The notes beneath the pieces were generated by a model, which ran no database searches, was not told the DNA's origin, and was given only the letters and a program-made list of their open reading frames with translations. Shown piece after piece: positions 34,232 through 45,472 of a stretch of 64,000 bases of DNA. Position 1 is the first letter of the stretch, and each line of letters starts with the position of its first letter. The position numbers and the translations under genes are program-made. The DNA comes from Guyanagaster necrorhizus (Eukaryota; Basidiomycota; Agaricomycetes; Agaricales; Physalacriaceae). The DNA lies in assembly GCF_019112545.1 (NCBI RefSeq), contig NW_025064909.1, forward strand, positions 429,103-493,102, written 5' to 3'.

Positions 34232-34748
34232 TGTTAAGCCCAAACTCCACATGACTGATAACATGTGATAAACTAACAGAACCTCACACTTCAGGTTATA
34301 CTGTTAGAGTTCACTGATATGCTATCAGCATTGTGTGATCAAGGCATTTACAAGAGGCTTGAGATAGGATGGTAGAGAATAAACTTTAGCTCAAAGCTGA
34401 GGTATTACAGCAAGAACTAAGCTACTTAAATATTGTTCTGTTATCTAATTATAAATAAACATTTACAAAAGATATTGTCTGTGGTAGAGCTGTTACTGCT
34501 GTGGTTACCAAGTTCTCCACAAAAACTGTTGTCTTGCTGTTGTGCTGTTACTGCTGCACTGCCATTTGGAGACAAAAGGAGTATTGTCTCTCTCTTCACA
34601 GCATACAGCAGTGCAATAAGACAATGACTGACTGGGTTGCTGAGCTAAATGTTCCCATGGTCCTAAGCACTGGCTTAAGCACTCTGACTAAGCAAAGATA
34701 GAGATCATTTTGAGAAAAAAAAAAGGAAAAATAGGAAAAATCATAACA
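34232..34748 (-). repeat. Gypsy-2 5' LTR with promoter
   Basis: On the minus strand a tatttaag TATA-like box (about 34,432) lies ~35 bp before AGCTTTGAGCTAA (34,398-34,386), the probable transcript start. The same 13 bases recur as the reverse complement right after this LTR (34,230-34,218), the primer-binding position. The terminal repeats are TGTTA/TAACA. Confidence 0.8.
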
Positions 34749-34801
34749 CATACATTCAGATCTATAGGCATTTTGACCAGTTTGCAGTCATTCATGCCTA
34801 T

Positions 34802-35754
34802 TCACTCAAGTACTTTGAGAATATATGCCTTCTGGGATAGAGTGATAGTGCTCTTGTCTCTATTCCTGTCTATCTTCATGCCCAATATATATTGAATCTC
34901 CTTTATGTCTGTGACATTTAGCTTCTTCTTAAGCTCTTCTTTTATTTTAGATATGGCTTCATCATCTGGAGCAAGCAATGTCATGTCATCAACATGTACA
35001 GCTATGATTATGGGACCAGAACTCATTTGTCTGATGTACACACATTGATCACTGATCAATCTGATGTATCCAAGTCCCAAAAATGTAGCATTTAATTTGT
35101 CATTCCAAACTCAGCCACATTGCTTAAGTCTATATAATGTTAATTTGAGATGTGCCACTTTTCCACTCCCATCTGAATATTCAGGTGGCTGTGCCATATA
35201 AGTGGATTCATTGAGTTTATCATTTAAGTAAGCTCCAACAATGTCCATTCCATGAATGATTAGGTTTCTTTGAGCAGCAATTGCCATGAGTAGGCAGAAT
35301 GTATCCAGCCTAACAACTAGTGCATATATCTCAAAGAAATTAATGCTGAGTATCTGTGAAAATCCTTTTGCAACAAGTCTAGCCTTGTATCTGATGATTT
35401 TCTCATCACCATCCCTTTTCATTCTGTAAGTCCACTTGCAATCCATAAGTGATCTGTCTTTGGATAATTCTTCCAGCTGTGATATGCCTAGAGAAGTCAA
35501 TAGATTGTATTCTTCATTCATTGCTTTCTTTCAATAATACAGTCTGGCCTTGTTTTGGCTTCTTCAAGGCTTAATGGCTTATCACTGAGGTTGTCTGCAG
35601 TTTTTCCAATGCATGCATAGTCTATTGCAACATTTATGGCTTTCAAAGATGATTCTTCTGAGATATGCTGTTGTTCTGATGTTTTCACAGCTTGTGCACT
35701 TGGATTATGAAGTGTCCAGTAATTCAGTTGGATCTTTGATGCAATCTGGGCCAA
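34802..35754 (-). pseudogene. Copia-1 reverse transcriptase
   Basis: Segment 35,521-35,111 holds WTYRMKRDGDEKIIRYKARLVAKGFSQ (broken here to SI.), IHGMDIVGAYLNDKLNESTYMAQPPEY and LKLTLYRLKQCG. These match the Copia RT pattern KxRLVAKGxxQ, DVxxAYLNxxL, MxQPxGY, L+KxLYGLKQ. Segment 35,080-34,802 holds IIAVHVDDMTLLAPDDEAI, which has the catalytic (Y/H)VDD motif, then YILGMKIDR. A frame break separates the two. Gypsy-2 follows immediately. Confidence 0.8.
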
Positions 35755-36276
35755 TTTGTCATATGGCTTAATTATTTTCCTATACTATATTGAGAACTTT
35801 GATTTGATCAATGATATATCAGGGGCTATTTTCTCTTTTGGTTTAGCATTTCTAGCATCCACAGAATCATCCAAAATGCCATCATTTTCATCCAGAGTCT
35901 GCTTGACTTTACTCTCTGACTCCCCTTTGAGTGACAAAGGGTGGAAGACTATATAGTCAGTGTTTATAGGCTCTGTAGTATTGTTTTCAGGAAATATAAT
36001 ATTTTTTGAGATCTGAATCTGCCTGGTTTGAGGATTGTAACATCTTCAGACCCTAGATTCATCTGTAAGATCTGTGAAAATAAATTCCCTTGACTTTAGA
36101 TCCAGTTTTGATCTCTTGTTATCTTGCTGCAATACTCAGCACTTTACTCTGAATTTCTGAAGTGCTGAAATATCTGGTTTTGTGCTCTGAAACACTTCTT
36201 CTGAGGTTAGATCATTTTTGATGGCCCTGATTAGTGATTGGTTCTTCAGGTATGTGGCATATGCCACTGCCTCAGA

Positions 36277-37146
36277 CTATAGAAACTTCAGTAAGTGATG
36301 TTCTTCTAGCATAGCATATGCATGCTCTACAAGGGTCTGATTCATTCTCTCAGCAACTCCATTTTGAGATAGGGAGTATGCTGCAGTCAATTCCAACTGT
36401 ATGCTATTATTCTGGAGGTATTCCTTTACCTCTTCATTGACATATTCCTTTCTATTGTCAATCCTTATAAACTTCAGATTCTTCTCTTTATGGACTTTGA
36501 TGTATTTTTGATACTGCTGGATTTTCTTTTGAATTTCTGTATCTTGCTTTGACTTCAAAAAATACAGCATTGTCCTCCAGGATTTTCCATCTGTGAAGCT
36601 TATATAATATCTTTCACCATGGATACCCTGAGTTTGGGTCAGCCCTCATAGATCTGAAAATGTCATTTCTTCTATTTCAGTATAGTCTCTTTCAGCCTCC
36701 TGTAGAAATGGCTTGGTATGATGTTTGGCTTTTATGCAAGCTATGCAATCTGTCTGAGGCTCAGCTGACTCACCTATATCCATCTCCTTGATCATTTTCT
36801 TCCTAAATAGTCTCTTTACTGATCTCATATTTAAGTGGCCTAATGTCTTGTGCCACTTTTGCTATGATCAGACTGATTTCATAGCATGGGTCTGGATTAT
36901 TTCTGGAACAATAAGGTCAAGGCTGTACAGCTTTGATATTTTATCTCCATGGCCAATTATCTTGCTATGTGGTGAGATAATATCCATTCTGGACTCTTTG
37001 AATTTGAGTTCAAATCCAGCATCTGTAATGCACCCTATTAATATAAGATTGAATGGTGCATCAGGGCAATAGATACACTTCTTTAGTGTGACTGGAGTGA
37101 TCTTTTCTCCTTCAACCATTTTAATCTTGACAGTTTCCCTTCTCAA
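36277..37146 (-). pseudogene. Copia-1 pre-integrase and integrase region
   Basis: 37,146-36,868 carries the protease-to-integrase linker (KMVEGEKITPVTLKKCIYCPDAPFNLILIGCITDAGFE). 36,828-36,646 has CIACIKAKHHTKPF, the CxxCxxxK(Q/H) end of the HHCC zinc domain. 36,570-36,277 has the integrase core tail with IRIDNRKEYVNEEVKEYLQ (usual RSDNGxEY with the second catalytic Asp) and GVAERMNQTLVEHAYAML (usual GxAERxNRTL, catalytic Glu). Frame breaks separate the blocks. Confidence 0.8.
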
Positions 37147-37539
37147 GCCTTTGGATTTGCCTATACCAATGACTTCATATCCTGGAGTTTCAACATAGTC
37201 AGAAAAATATAATCTATTTTTGACTATATGTCTAGTAGTATCAGAGTCCTCTAGCCATAATACTCCTGAGAGTGAGGTAAATGCAACATCTGTTGCACAA
37301 AATATGTAGTCTTCTTCTTCTGAGTCTGATTTAGCAATATGTGTCTGAGTCTGGCCCTTTCTCTTTCCTTTCCATGACTTTCCAGAATTCTTCTTCCTAT
37401 TTAGGTAATTTATTCTGATGTGACCAGTTTCTCCACATCTGTAACCTGTGACTTTTGGATTGGGCTTCTTGCCATGTGCTGCAAGTGTTGTGGTCTGATC
37501 AGAAGTCTTTTTCTTTAATTAGATGTCCTTCTGAAAAAT

Positions 37540-38058
37540 TCAGGAAATCAACTTATAAGAATCTTTCAAATCAGCAGTGTCCACTGATGAGATAAATGAA
37601 TTCCATGATTCTGGGAGTGATATAAGCAGTGTAATAGAGAAGTCCTCCTCAACTTTCTGCTTAAGGGATGCCAGCTCCTCCTGATAGGACCTCAAAGTCC
37701 TAATATGCTTTTCTATGTTTTCTCCTTCTTCACACTGAGCTTTGAAGAATTTTCTTCTGACAAAGACAATTCCCATAGGTTCCCTGGACTCATACATATC
37801 TTTCAGAGCTTTCCAGGCTTCTGCCAAAGTCTTTGAACCAGCAATATATACCAGCAGGCCATCTGAAACCCACAATCTTATTGTTAAAAGAGCCTTTCTA
37901 TTACTCTTCTTCCAATCTGCCACCAGTGTCATGTCTGCCAGGGCTGGAGTGCTTCCATCTGCATAATCAATTAGTCTTAAATCAGTTAGAATATTGATCA
38001 TCTTGATTTTCCATGTCAGATAATTTTCTAGGCCCTTAAGAGGGTCAATTCTATACAT
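37540..38058 (-). pseudogene. Copia-1 gag N-terminal domain
   Basis: 172 open codons starting MYRIDPLKGLENYLTWKIKM, with WKALKDMYESREPMGIVFVRRKFF and ISLPESWNSFISSV. This is the UBN2/gag pattern of Copia elements (Lxx.NYxxWxxxM...LxxxF...LPxxYxxF). It starts ~100 bp after the 5' LTR. The zinc-knuckle region follows in another frame near 37,440-37,400 (CGETGHIRI). Confidence 0.8.
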
Positions 38059-38156
38059 GGACTAGCTATCCATGCAGTTCTACATGTGTATGTAAAGTAT
38101 AAAAGGGTGTGAAATGAGTAGTGATATAAGTTCAGTTATAGTCAGGGCCTATAACC

Positions 38157-38364
38157 TGTTGTAAGTAGAGAGGAGAGTAATGTACAGAGAATTAGAATTA
38201 GCCTCTTGAGAGAGAGATGTTCTACTTAAATACATTTTGTATTACTTTGAGATCTTTCTATGAGATACTAAATAAGTCTAGATCATGATCCAAGTCAGCT
38301 GCTGCTGACTGGCATTGTATCTTCAAGTACATTCTCATACTTGCTCAGGATTGCTATTCCAACA
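38157..38364 (-). repeat. Copia-1 5' LTR (inner, CpG-free)
   Basis: 208 bp, the partner of 25,262-25,467, with no CG left. Where the partner has CG this copy has TG or CA (gatgtt, tttgag, tatgag, catgat, attgta, tacatt, ctcagg). Confidence 0.9.
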
Positions 38365-39060
38365 AAGCTGAAAGTGCTTAAAGAGCTTAGTCAGCTTTTG
38401 TTATCTGCTGGTGAGCACTTGGAGGAATTCAGATTCATTGTCCAGGCTGCAGCATCTCTTAATAATGGTGTTGACCTGAGTGAGTCTCTCTGCATACTTA
38501 TACTGGTCTTCTCACTGACCAGCTTTCAGATATCTGATTTAAAGACATTGATCTCTCCTGACTTTCTAATCTTTGGCAGATCACACTGTAGATTAAAGAC
38601 AACCAGTACCTCATTCCATTCCTCAGATGGCTCTTCAAGTCTGATTGTTTCACTCCAATGCTAGAGACACTGGACATCTACTATCTCTCTGAGCATGATC
38701 TGAACTGGAAAAAGCTCAATGAGATCCTTCAGTATCCCTACTTCTGTGAGCTCAGAGAGATAAAAACCCCTGTCAAGATGTATTATGGTCTTGATGATAT
38801 TGTTGGACAAGAGCCTGGAAGATATGAGAAGCCCAATGACAGATCCAAAGCCCATATTAAGATAGTGCAGAGTATCTTGAGGTTCATGGAGAAGCTGCTA
38901 AGATGCCAGATAAGAGGAATATTACATCTTGTAAAGGCATATTGGCTTTTTGAAGAGTTAATATGGTACATCCTAAATCAGCAGGCAAGGAGAGAGCCAT
39001 TTTTGAGGAGGATTAGTGTTGCAGTTGGTTGCTTGGGTAGGAGTTGAGCTATTCCATTGT
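38365..39060 (+). pseudogene. F-box gene copy 1, 3' part, CpG-decayed
   Basis: Continues the gene begun at 24,573. It aligns with 56,386-57,060, including the intron (tgagtgagtct...ctttcag at about 38,477-38,532) and the Leu-rich end (LETLDIYYLSEHDLNWKKLNEIL.., paralog LEMLDIHCLSEHDQDWEKLDEIV). Nearly every CG in the paralog is TG or CA here. This host sequence is therefore decayed although it is not a transposon. Confidence 0.8.
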
Positions 39061-39245
39061 GCCATCTACACTCTCAGACTATCATAAATATGTTTTTGGT
39101 ATAAAGTCCTTGATTTTTTTTCATTGTTTTCACAAATTTCCTGGCTGTTGCTACTTTTCTGTTCAGAGACCTCACAGTATTTCTCAAAATTCTAGTACTC
39201 CTTTGTTCAGGCTGTTGAACATTTTGATGTTCTAGTCAATAGCTT
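38365..39245. repeat. Segment B, right part
   Basis: Aligns with 56,386-57,185, ending at gttctagtcaatagcttg against gtcccaagtcaatggcttg. Similarity stops where the next F-box gene's upstream region begins in the second copy. Confidence 0.75.
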
Positions 39246-42200
39246 GTTTCTTATAGTGGTATAGAACTGCACAAAAAGCAGAATTTGTGCTTGAGACTAT
39301 CCTTCTTTGGAAAATACCACTTCCTCATTCACTGCAACCACCACATCAGCAACTGTGCATACCACAAAACTGATGCAAGCTTTGAATTCACTCACACTGA
39401 TAATGATACACATTCCATGATAAATGACATGCTCAAGGCCCATGGTTTTCTATGGTGTATCTTCAGAGTCTGTAATAATTTGGGAGTTGAGAGGTAGAGA
39501 TTAGATCAGGGAGGCTGAATGAGGACTCATATACACAGTTATTTTTACTTACAAGAGAGTAAGTTCAGAATTTTACTTTATATTGTACACTCATCTGAAA
39601 CAGGGTCTCTCTGAATGCTATATGTTTGCAAGGAAAAGAAAATCTTTGAAAATTGGATGCCTCAATATTGACAACTCTCAAACTCATCAATTACTGATGC
39701 TGAGCTTCTGATATATGACAGAAGTCACTAGGGATCTGCATTGTCATTCCAAGCCATATAACTCTTTCTTTTTCTATGCATAAGATCAGCTTTGGCTCAG
39801 ATAAGAAGAAGAATCCATGTGTTTCTTTCCTGCTATTTAATGCAGAATGATGCTAAGACAAGGACAAGTTTAAGTGTTTTCTATCCTAAATGACATGCTA
39901 TATTATGATTGTAGTATTTTGCCAATTTATATGAGCACAGCAGGTGCTTGAGCTTGCAGTGTGTATTGCAGAATCTTGTAAGTTATTGACATTCTTGACT
40001 AAGACCATTGCAATCCTAAACTCCAAACAGCAATCACTGCAATGCTGTGATAAAATTCCCTTCTTTTTGAATCTTGCAGATCATTTTACAAAAACAGCTG
40101 ATTAGTTGATTATGGATTTCATCAGGAAAAAGCCTTTTGCTATATAGCACTGACCTAGTGCTATGCAAACTACATAACCTAGATATCTTGCTGCTAGGAC
40201 TATGTAGTATCAGATACAATCCTGTAGCTCTGTGCCTGCAGTATGTATAAGCACATAGCATCTTGGCAGCTTACTCTAGTACCAGATCTCAGAAAGGCTC
40301 TGTTATGCTTCTACCAAACACTCACAAATGCTTAGCACTGTTTCTGCTGGGGTCTGAGTCTAGATTCTGGTTCTGGGTTTGTTGTTGGTATAAGAGAATG
40401 ATGAGAATGATGAGATAAGCAATGAGGATTTCATGAAGAGGAATAAAAGGGTATAGCTGATAGAGATAGTCTGCTGTGGTGGGCAAGAGTATTTGCACCA
40501 GATAGTCAGAGAGTATAGTAGATGTATTAAACCTTAGCTCAAGACTAGAGTACATCAGGGTGTACTTCTGCCTTAAATACTGTCTAAAGAACCCTATGCC
40601 CTACAGGCAACTATTGTCTGCTTTTCATGCCTTCTACTCATTGTTTGAGGTAACAATGACTGTGCCCTTGCTTTTGTTCATCATTATTGCTTTGCCATAC
40701 TATCACTATGGTGAGTTTTCCATATGCTACTAAAGAGGTCCTGCATGCATGCAAGATGAAAATAGATACAGCAGAGTGCTATATACTGATCACACCCACA
40801 CTAACACCCACACAATACTCTTAGTTCATAGAAGGATTATAATGCAATAAAAGTAGTCATAGCAAGGACAAGTGTCTTCTCCAATGAATCCACTGCATGT
40901 GAATAGTGATAGCACATGTATAACAGTCCTAGATCTCTTTAAGTCTCAAAGCTTTTTGTTTTATCAAAACAAGAGGTGGTAACAGATGTTGTTGGGCCTC
41001 AAGGCAAAGATACTGTAGCTCAATACAATACATCAAAACACTCCCATAAAACTCTCAAAAGATTCTAAGCACAGCTCAGATCAATTCTAAACCTCTAACA
41101 CACATAATATATGACTCAAAGCTTTATACTCTAAGCAGAAACTAATGACAACATATCCACAAGTGCTAAAAAGCTTAGATCTCTGTACACAAGTTTTCAA
41201 ACCAATCATAGACTCACAGAATTCAAACCTATGTGATCCAGAGACACAAAACACAGTAAATGCCATCTGATAGGCCAAAGGGTTTGAATCTCTGCCAACC
41301 TGTGGAAATAACTAAAGAGCACACACTAATCAAGCCAGAGGGTTTGAACCTCTGCCACCTGTAGCACTGCATATCACAAATACCTCAAAAACTCAAGATA
41401 ATGCTCTTCAGACACTGCTCTCTTATTCTCAGGCTAGAGTGCAATCCAAAACCTCTTATCAAATCAAACTCAAGTCCCTTGCAAGTTTTTGTGTCTCACT
41501 CAGTTCTCAAATCTCTCTTAATAATATCAATAATAAGTCTATTCTCTCACCCAAAGTTACAAACACAAACTCAGAGCTAAAGTGCAAGGCTTTCTGTGCC
41601 CAATACACTGCAACTGTGGGGGGTCAGAAACTTGTATTCTACTCATACAATGTGGTATTTAAATACTCTACTGTGGTACTTACTAATACAACTCTACTAT
41701 AGTGTCTTCAAAGCATGAGACTTCATTCTGGATCCTGCAGATATTATTCATGCACATATTGCAGTTTCCATGCTTATTCTGTTCTGAGTCAGGACTGTGC
41801 CTGCTGTTCTCTTGCTAGCTGACATTGGCTAGCTGGCCTAGCCAGGTCTGCTCACTTTCTTGTTTCTCCAGTGAAGCATTCTGACACTGAAGAACTGTTT
41901 CAGGCTTTCAGAGTTATCTCTCATATCAGGAGTCAGCCACAATAACTATATTCTCTTTTTCAGTGTCTAGATATTCTATCTGACTGTTATATGCATATCA
42001 CCAGCCTCTGCATCATCTTGACTGACTATAAATTCAAACATAAGTCCCACCAGACTCTGCCCATTTCCCATTATCCACCAATTTCATTTTACCATTACTA
42101 TTTCATATTTGTATTTCATACTCTAGTATCTAGACTCTGAATATGATAGCAAATAGTTGACACCTGAATCCAAGACTCCAACTTGGAATTAACTACCAAT

Positions 42201-42298
42201 AGTATATAAACTATGTACAATCATTGTAATTACTCAGTTTGAATATCAACTTGAATAGTCATTCCCACTTCGTGCTCACTTCAGCTCCTCTCTATCTT
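39246..42298. other. CpG-poor, AT-rich stretch, no gene; probable LTR debris
   Basis: No open frame above ~90 codons shows a known motif. Around 40,500-40,600 the minus strand has the order tatttaag ... AGTCTTGAGCTAAGG, resembling the promoter and transcript start of the Gypsy-2 LTR, so a diverged solo LTR may lie at about 40,300-40,900. Another LTR-like start (TGTTGTTGGGCC) is at about 40,989. A short imperfect repeat (agggtttgaa.ctctgcca) occurs at 41,279 and 41,339. Confidence 0.35.
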
Positions 42299-44415
42299 TG
42301 TTAGGCCCAGATGACACATGACTATAACCATGTGATAAACAGACACTGTATCATGTTCATACAATCATGTCTGAGTTCACTATTCATAGATTCTAGTGGT
42401 TGTGTCTCAAGGTCAATACTAGTTGACTTGAGGTAGAATGATAGGATTAAGAATAGTTCAAGACTAAAGTTATATGATATTTAACTACACTACTTATATA
42501 CTATTTGTCTCCTAGATAAATATAGTATCACTAATTGTGAGTGTCTGTGCTATAGTACTTGCTGTCCTAAGGTGTCATAGTTATCTACAAAAGAGAGATT
42601 GTCTTGTTGTCAGTGTTGCTACATATTGTGAGACAATGGTTGAGATGCTGACTAAGGCTGTCCTATAGTCTTAGATGCTGGCTTAGGCACTCTGACTAAG
42701 TATGAATAGGAATAAAAGAAAAGACAAAAGAAAAAAAAGTGGAGAAAATTGTAATATTACTCTCTCCTTAAGACTATCATCCTGATGGCTTAATTTAAGG
42801 ATAATTCATATTTGTGTATGGCTGCATCTGCATTCATATGCTTCTCATTGACCTACTGGTTTGATTCAGGCCCATATCCCTTCCAACTGACAAAGTAGTC
42901 AGTGGTTGTTGTCATCTTCCTGCCACATGCTTTGACCTGACATGTTTTGTAATTAAGGACCTGATCAATCTCATAGTATTCTTCATCATCAATGAGGTCA
43001 AGAGGTGATAGCAGTGATCATTCCTGGTTAGAGAACACAGGAGTGACATATAGAGTGAGAAGAGATTCATTGAACATATCATGGATGCACCATGAGATGA
43101 GGAGTCAAAGTTTATATGCTAAGGTGCTAATCTTAGCTAGGATGGGAAATGAGCCCATTTATTTGTCAGCCAATTTCCTTTTAAGATAAGATAGATGAAG
43201 GTTTAATGTGTCAAGCCAGACTTTATTGTTGATATTGTAGGTATATGCTGTTTAGCAGTATTTGTCCTATTGCATCTTTATGGTGGCAGCAGCTTTAGTA
43301 AGGGCAGTCTGTGTTTTAAGATGAATTTTCACTATTTTGGTGACAAAGTCAAGAGAAGTGAGTGTAGAGATGTGAGATCACATAGTGGTGCTGATATTGA
43401 GATGTTGCCTGTAATTAATGAAGAAAGATGTCTTTCCAGTGGCTGAATAGACATGGTTGTTGTGTTGAAAGCTTGCAAGAGCAAGCCACTCTGTCCAATC
43501 ATCCTTTTAATAGTTAATAAACATGTATAAGTACTTTTCAATTTCCTAATTGACCTGCTCTGTTTGTCCATCCATTTGTAGGTGATACATGATAGAGGCA
43601 TTGCTCTGGATTCTGAGGAGTTAGTACAAATCATTGAGAAATTTGGAGACAAATTGTGATTCCTGGTCCAAGATAATAACTTGTGATATTCTGTATTTAG
43701 AATAGACCTTATTCTGAAGGATCTTAGCCCATTCTTCTGATAATAGTTTGGTAGTACAGGTGATTGGGATGATTGCCTTTAAGAATCAGTCATGATGATG
43801 ATTGCATCATAGCCATTACAGTCAGATAGTCTCATAATTATATTGATGGAAATGTGAGTCCAGAGACTTGAGAGGACTTTGTTTGGATGGAGTGGTGCTA
43901 GTCAGGCCCATGTGGATGATTTGATCCTTTGACAGGTTTCACAACCCTTCACATACTTGTTGATGTCCTGCTCTAGCTTTGGCCATCAATACTCCTGTAA
44001 TACCAACTCTTTCATTTTTGAAATCCCAGGATGTCTGGTGGTTACATGATTGTGCAACATGGCAATGATCTCCCTCCATAGCATTGATTGCCAGAGAACA
44101 TAGATGTGTCTGTCATAATGGAGTATCATAGCTTCATGATGCTTCTTTCATGGTTCAGTGATATCATGATTCCCTGATCCCACAAGCTTGGCTGCCAAGT
44201 TGCACTTTGTATCCTGGCATGGACTTTCTCCTCTATTGGTATTATCATAGCATGGAAATGTTCTGGCTTTAATAACACCACTTTCTTATTGTCTTTCCCT
44301 TCTTGATCATGATCAGATCATCAGCTCAGAAGATCAGCCTTCTTGTTGGCTGCTCCAGCCTTGTGGTGTAGCATATAGTCATACTTAGCAAGTTCAGTTA
44401 TCCACCAAACTGAGG
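42299..44415 (-). mobile_element. Gypsy-3: truncated Gypsy retrotransposon
   Basis: Starts with a 3' LTR (42,299-42,756, TGTTAGGCCC... on plus, followed by the polypurine complement ttactctctcctt), then integrase and chromodomain remnants on the minus strand. It is co-linear with Gypsy-2 over 26,715-28,615 (for example the same tcatagt.ttcttcatcatcaat at 42,974 and 27,180, and ttgtggtgtagcatat at 44,364 and 28,571). It ends abruptly at about 44,415 against segment A'. RT, protease, gag and the 5' LTR are missing. The LTR sequence differs from Gypsy-2, so it is another family. Confidence 0.75.
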
Positions 44416-45275
44416 TTTTGCCTTGCTATTGACTCTGATATTTAAATGGATGGCAAGTCAGAATCTATGAATGGCATACTGCAGAAAATGTCAGATGGTG
44501 AGAGAATGGTGAGGTGAATAAATGCATACTCAGCTCTTTCCATTGGATGTGTCAGTGCATTTTGACAGCCTTGCAATGCCTACACATTATTAATCATCCA
44601 AACTCCTTTTGATACCTGCTTCATCTGCAGGTATTTCTAAAACAATGGATACCCATCAGTATCTGCAGCAAAAGACAGAAGGGAGAGATGTATATGTATT
44701 TTATTTTGTGATTATCACTGAAAAGAAAAGGATTCATATTATTATGTTTAGATCATGAAACCAAGTGATGCACCATTGTTTTTCTAGGATGAGTGTATTG
44801 GAGACCACCTGCTATTCCATGGTCAACATTCAATACCTCACCCCATCTTGAAGAATGCAAGCAAGTCTCATGACCTTGTGCAATTCTGAAAAGATAACCA
44901 TCAACAAGAGAGACTGAAATCAGGCAGAAAGATGACCTACTATTTTTTTTTTGGTAGAAAGCAAACCAAAGCTACAAAATCTTAGTGTTAGATCAAAGTT
45001 GTCTGATAAAGAAAACAACTCACTGCAGAGATTTCAACCAATGCTATTAGCACTGAAAGAGAGGAGCAGCTGATATCTTAGAAAGATCTGATTACAAACT
45101 CCTCACCAATTCAGTCACTTGCTCAAACAATATACTCAGTACTATATTGCCAGAAAGATGGATGCTGATCCAAGGCCACTATCAGTTCTATCAATGGCAG
45201 ATGACTGACCTGTCCAAGGAAGAGTCATCAACACTGGCAAGTCATGAAAGGGAGAAAGTACAAAGGCCAAGGATA
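44415..45275 (-). repeat. Segment A', left part (CpG-decayed half)
   Basis: Reverse complement of about 18,535-17,655, including the three intron-like units. CGs of segment A appear here as CA or TG. The loop of the small hairpin at 18,294-18,336 is shortened. It ends with ggata, the target duplication of copia-2. Confidence 0.85.
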
Positions 45276-45472
45276 TGTTAAAGTAGTACACCCTCCATGT
45301 CACTCTTATCTTATATAATCATAGCTACCAATACTGGAGATCAAAGGTCAATGCTTACTAGCTTTTGACTTTCAACTCCAGATATGTATCACATACTATT
45401 TATAATCACTAGCTTTTGACTTTTGACTCCAGACCTGGCTTTTCCACTGTGCTATGCAACCTGCTCTTAACA
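45276..45472 (+). repeat. Copia-2 5' LTR (inner, CpG-free)
   Basis: 197 bp with no CG. It is ~50 bp longer than the 3' LTR because a tagcttttgactt..actccaga unit is present twice with an AT-rich spacer, a local duplication after or during insertion. Confidence 0.85.

Larger units (their letters stand above)
26198..34748 (-). mobile_element. Gypsy-2: Ty3/Gypsy retrotransposon nested in copia-1
   Basis: Two 517-bp LTRs in direct orientation (26,198-26,714 and 34,232-34,748) and a target duplication tatac/catac (4 of 5, the difference a C/T transition) define it. On the minus strand: gag (about 33,820-31,130, with a CCHC knuckle at 31,177-31,133), protease (30,401-30,213), RT (about 29,900-29,030), RNase H (about 29,000-28,550), integrase (about 28,450-27,380) and a chromodomain-like end (about 27,200-27,000): the Gypsy order. 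The polypurine tract is the complement of ttaccctctcctt at 26,715. It splits the copia-1 RT/RNase H region. No frame is longer than ~140 codons, so it is dead. It keeps more CpG than copia-1. Confidence 0.85.
25262..38364 (-). mobile_element. Copia-1: Ty1/Copia retrotransposon inserted in an F-box gene
   Basis: LTRs at 25,262-25,467 and 38,157-38,364 (TGTTG...CAACA) and flanks aagcc/aagct, a 5-bp target duplication with one difference, define the element. Minus-strand order: gag (38,058-37,540), protease/pre-integrase (about 37,300-36,640), integrase (36,570-36,277), RT (35,754-34,802), RNase H (26,110-25,751). Gypsy-2 is nested between RT and RNase H. The polypurine tract is the complement of cttcccctcaa at 25,468. 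Stops and frame breaks are abundant. The interior is practically free of CpG. Confidence 0.9.

Noticed and set aside
41272..41365. Two sequences on the minus strand resembling tRNA T-arms (agaggttcaaaccctct and a relative)
   Set aside because: No matching acceptor stem, D-arm or anticodon arm could be placed around either, so they are a short imperfect repeat, not tRNA genes.
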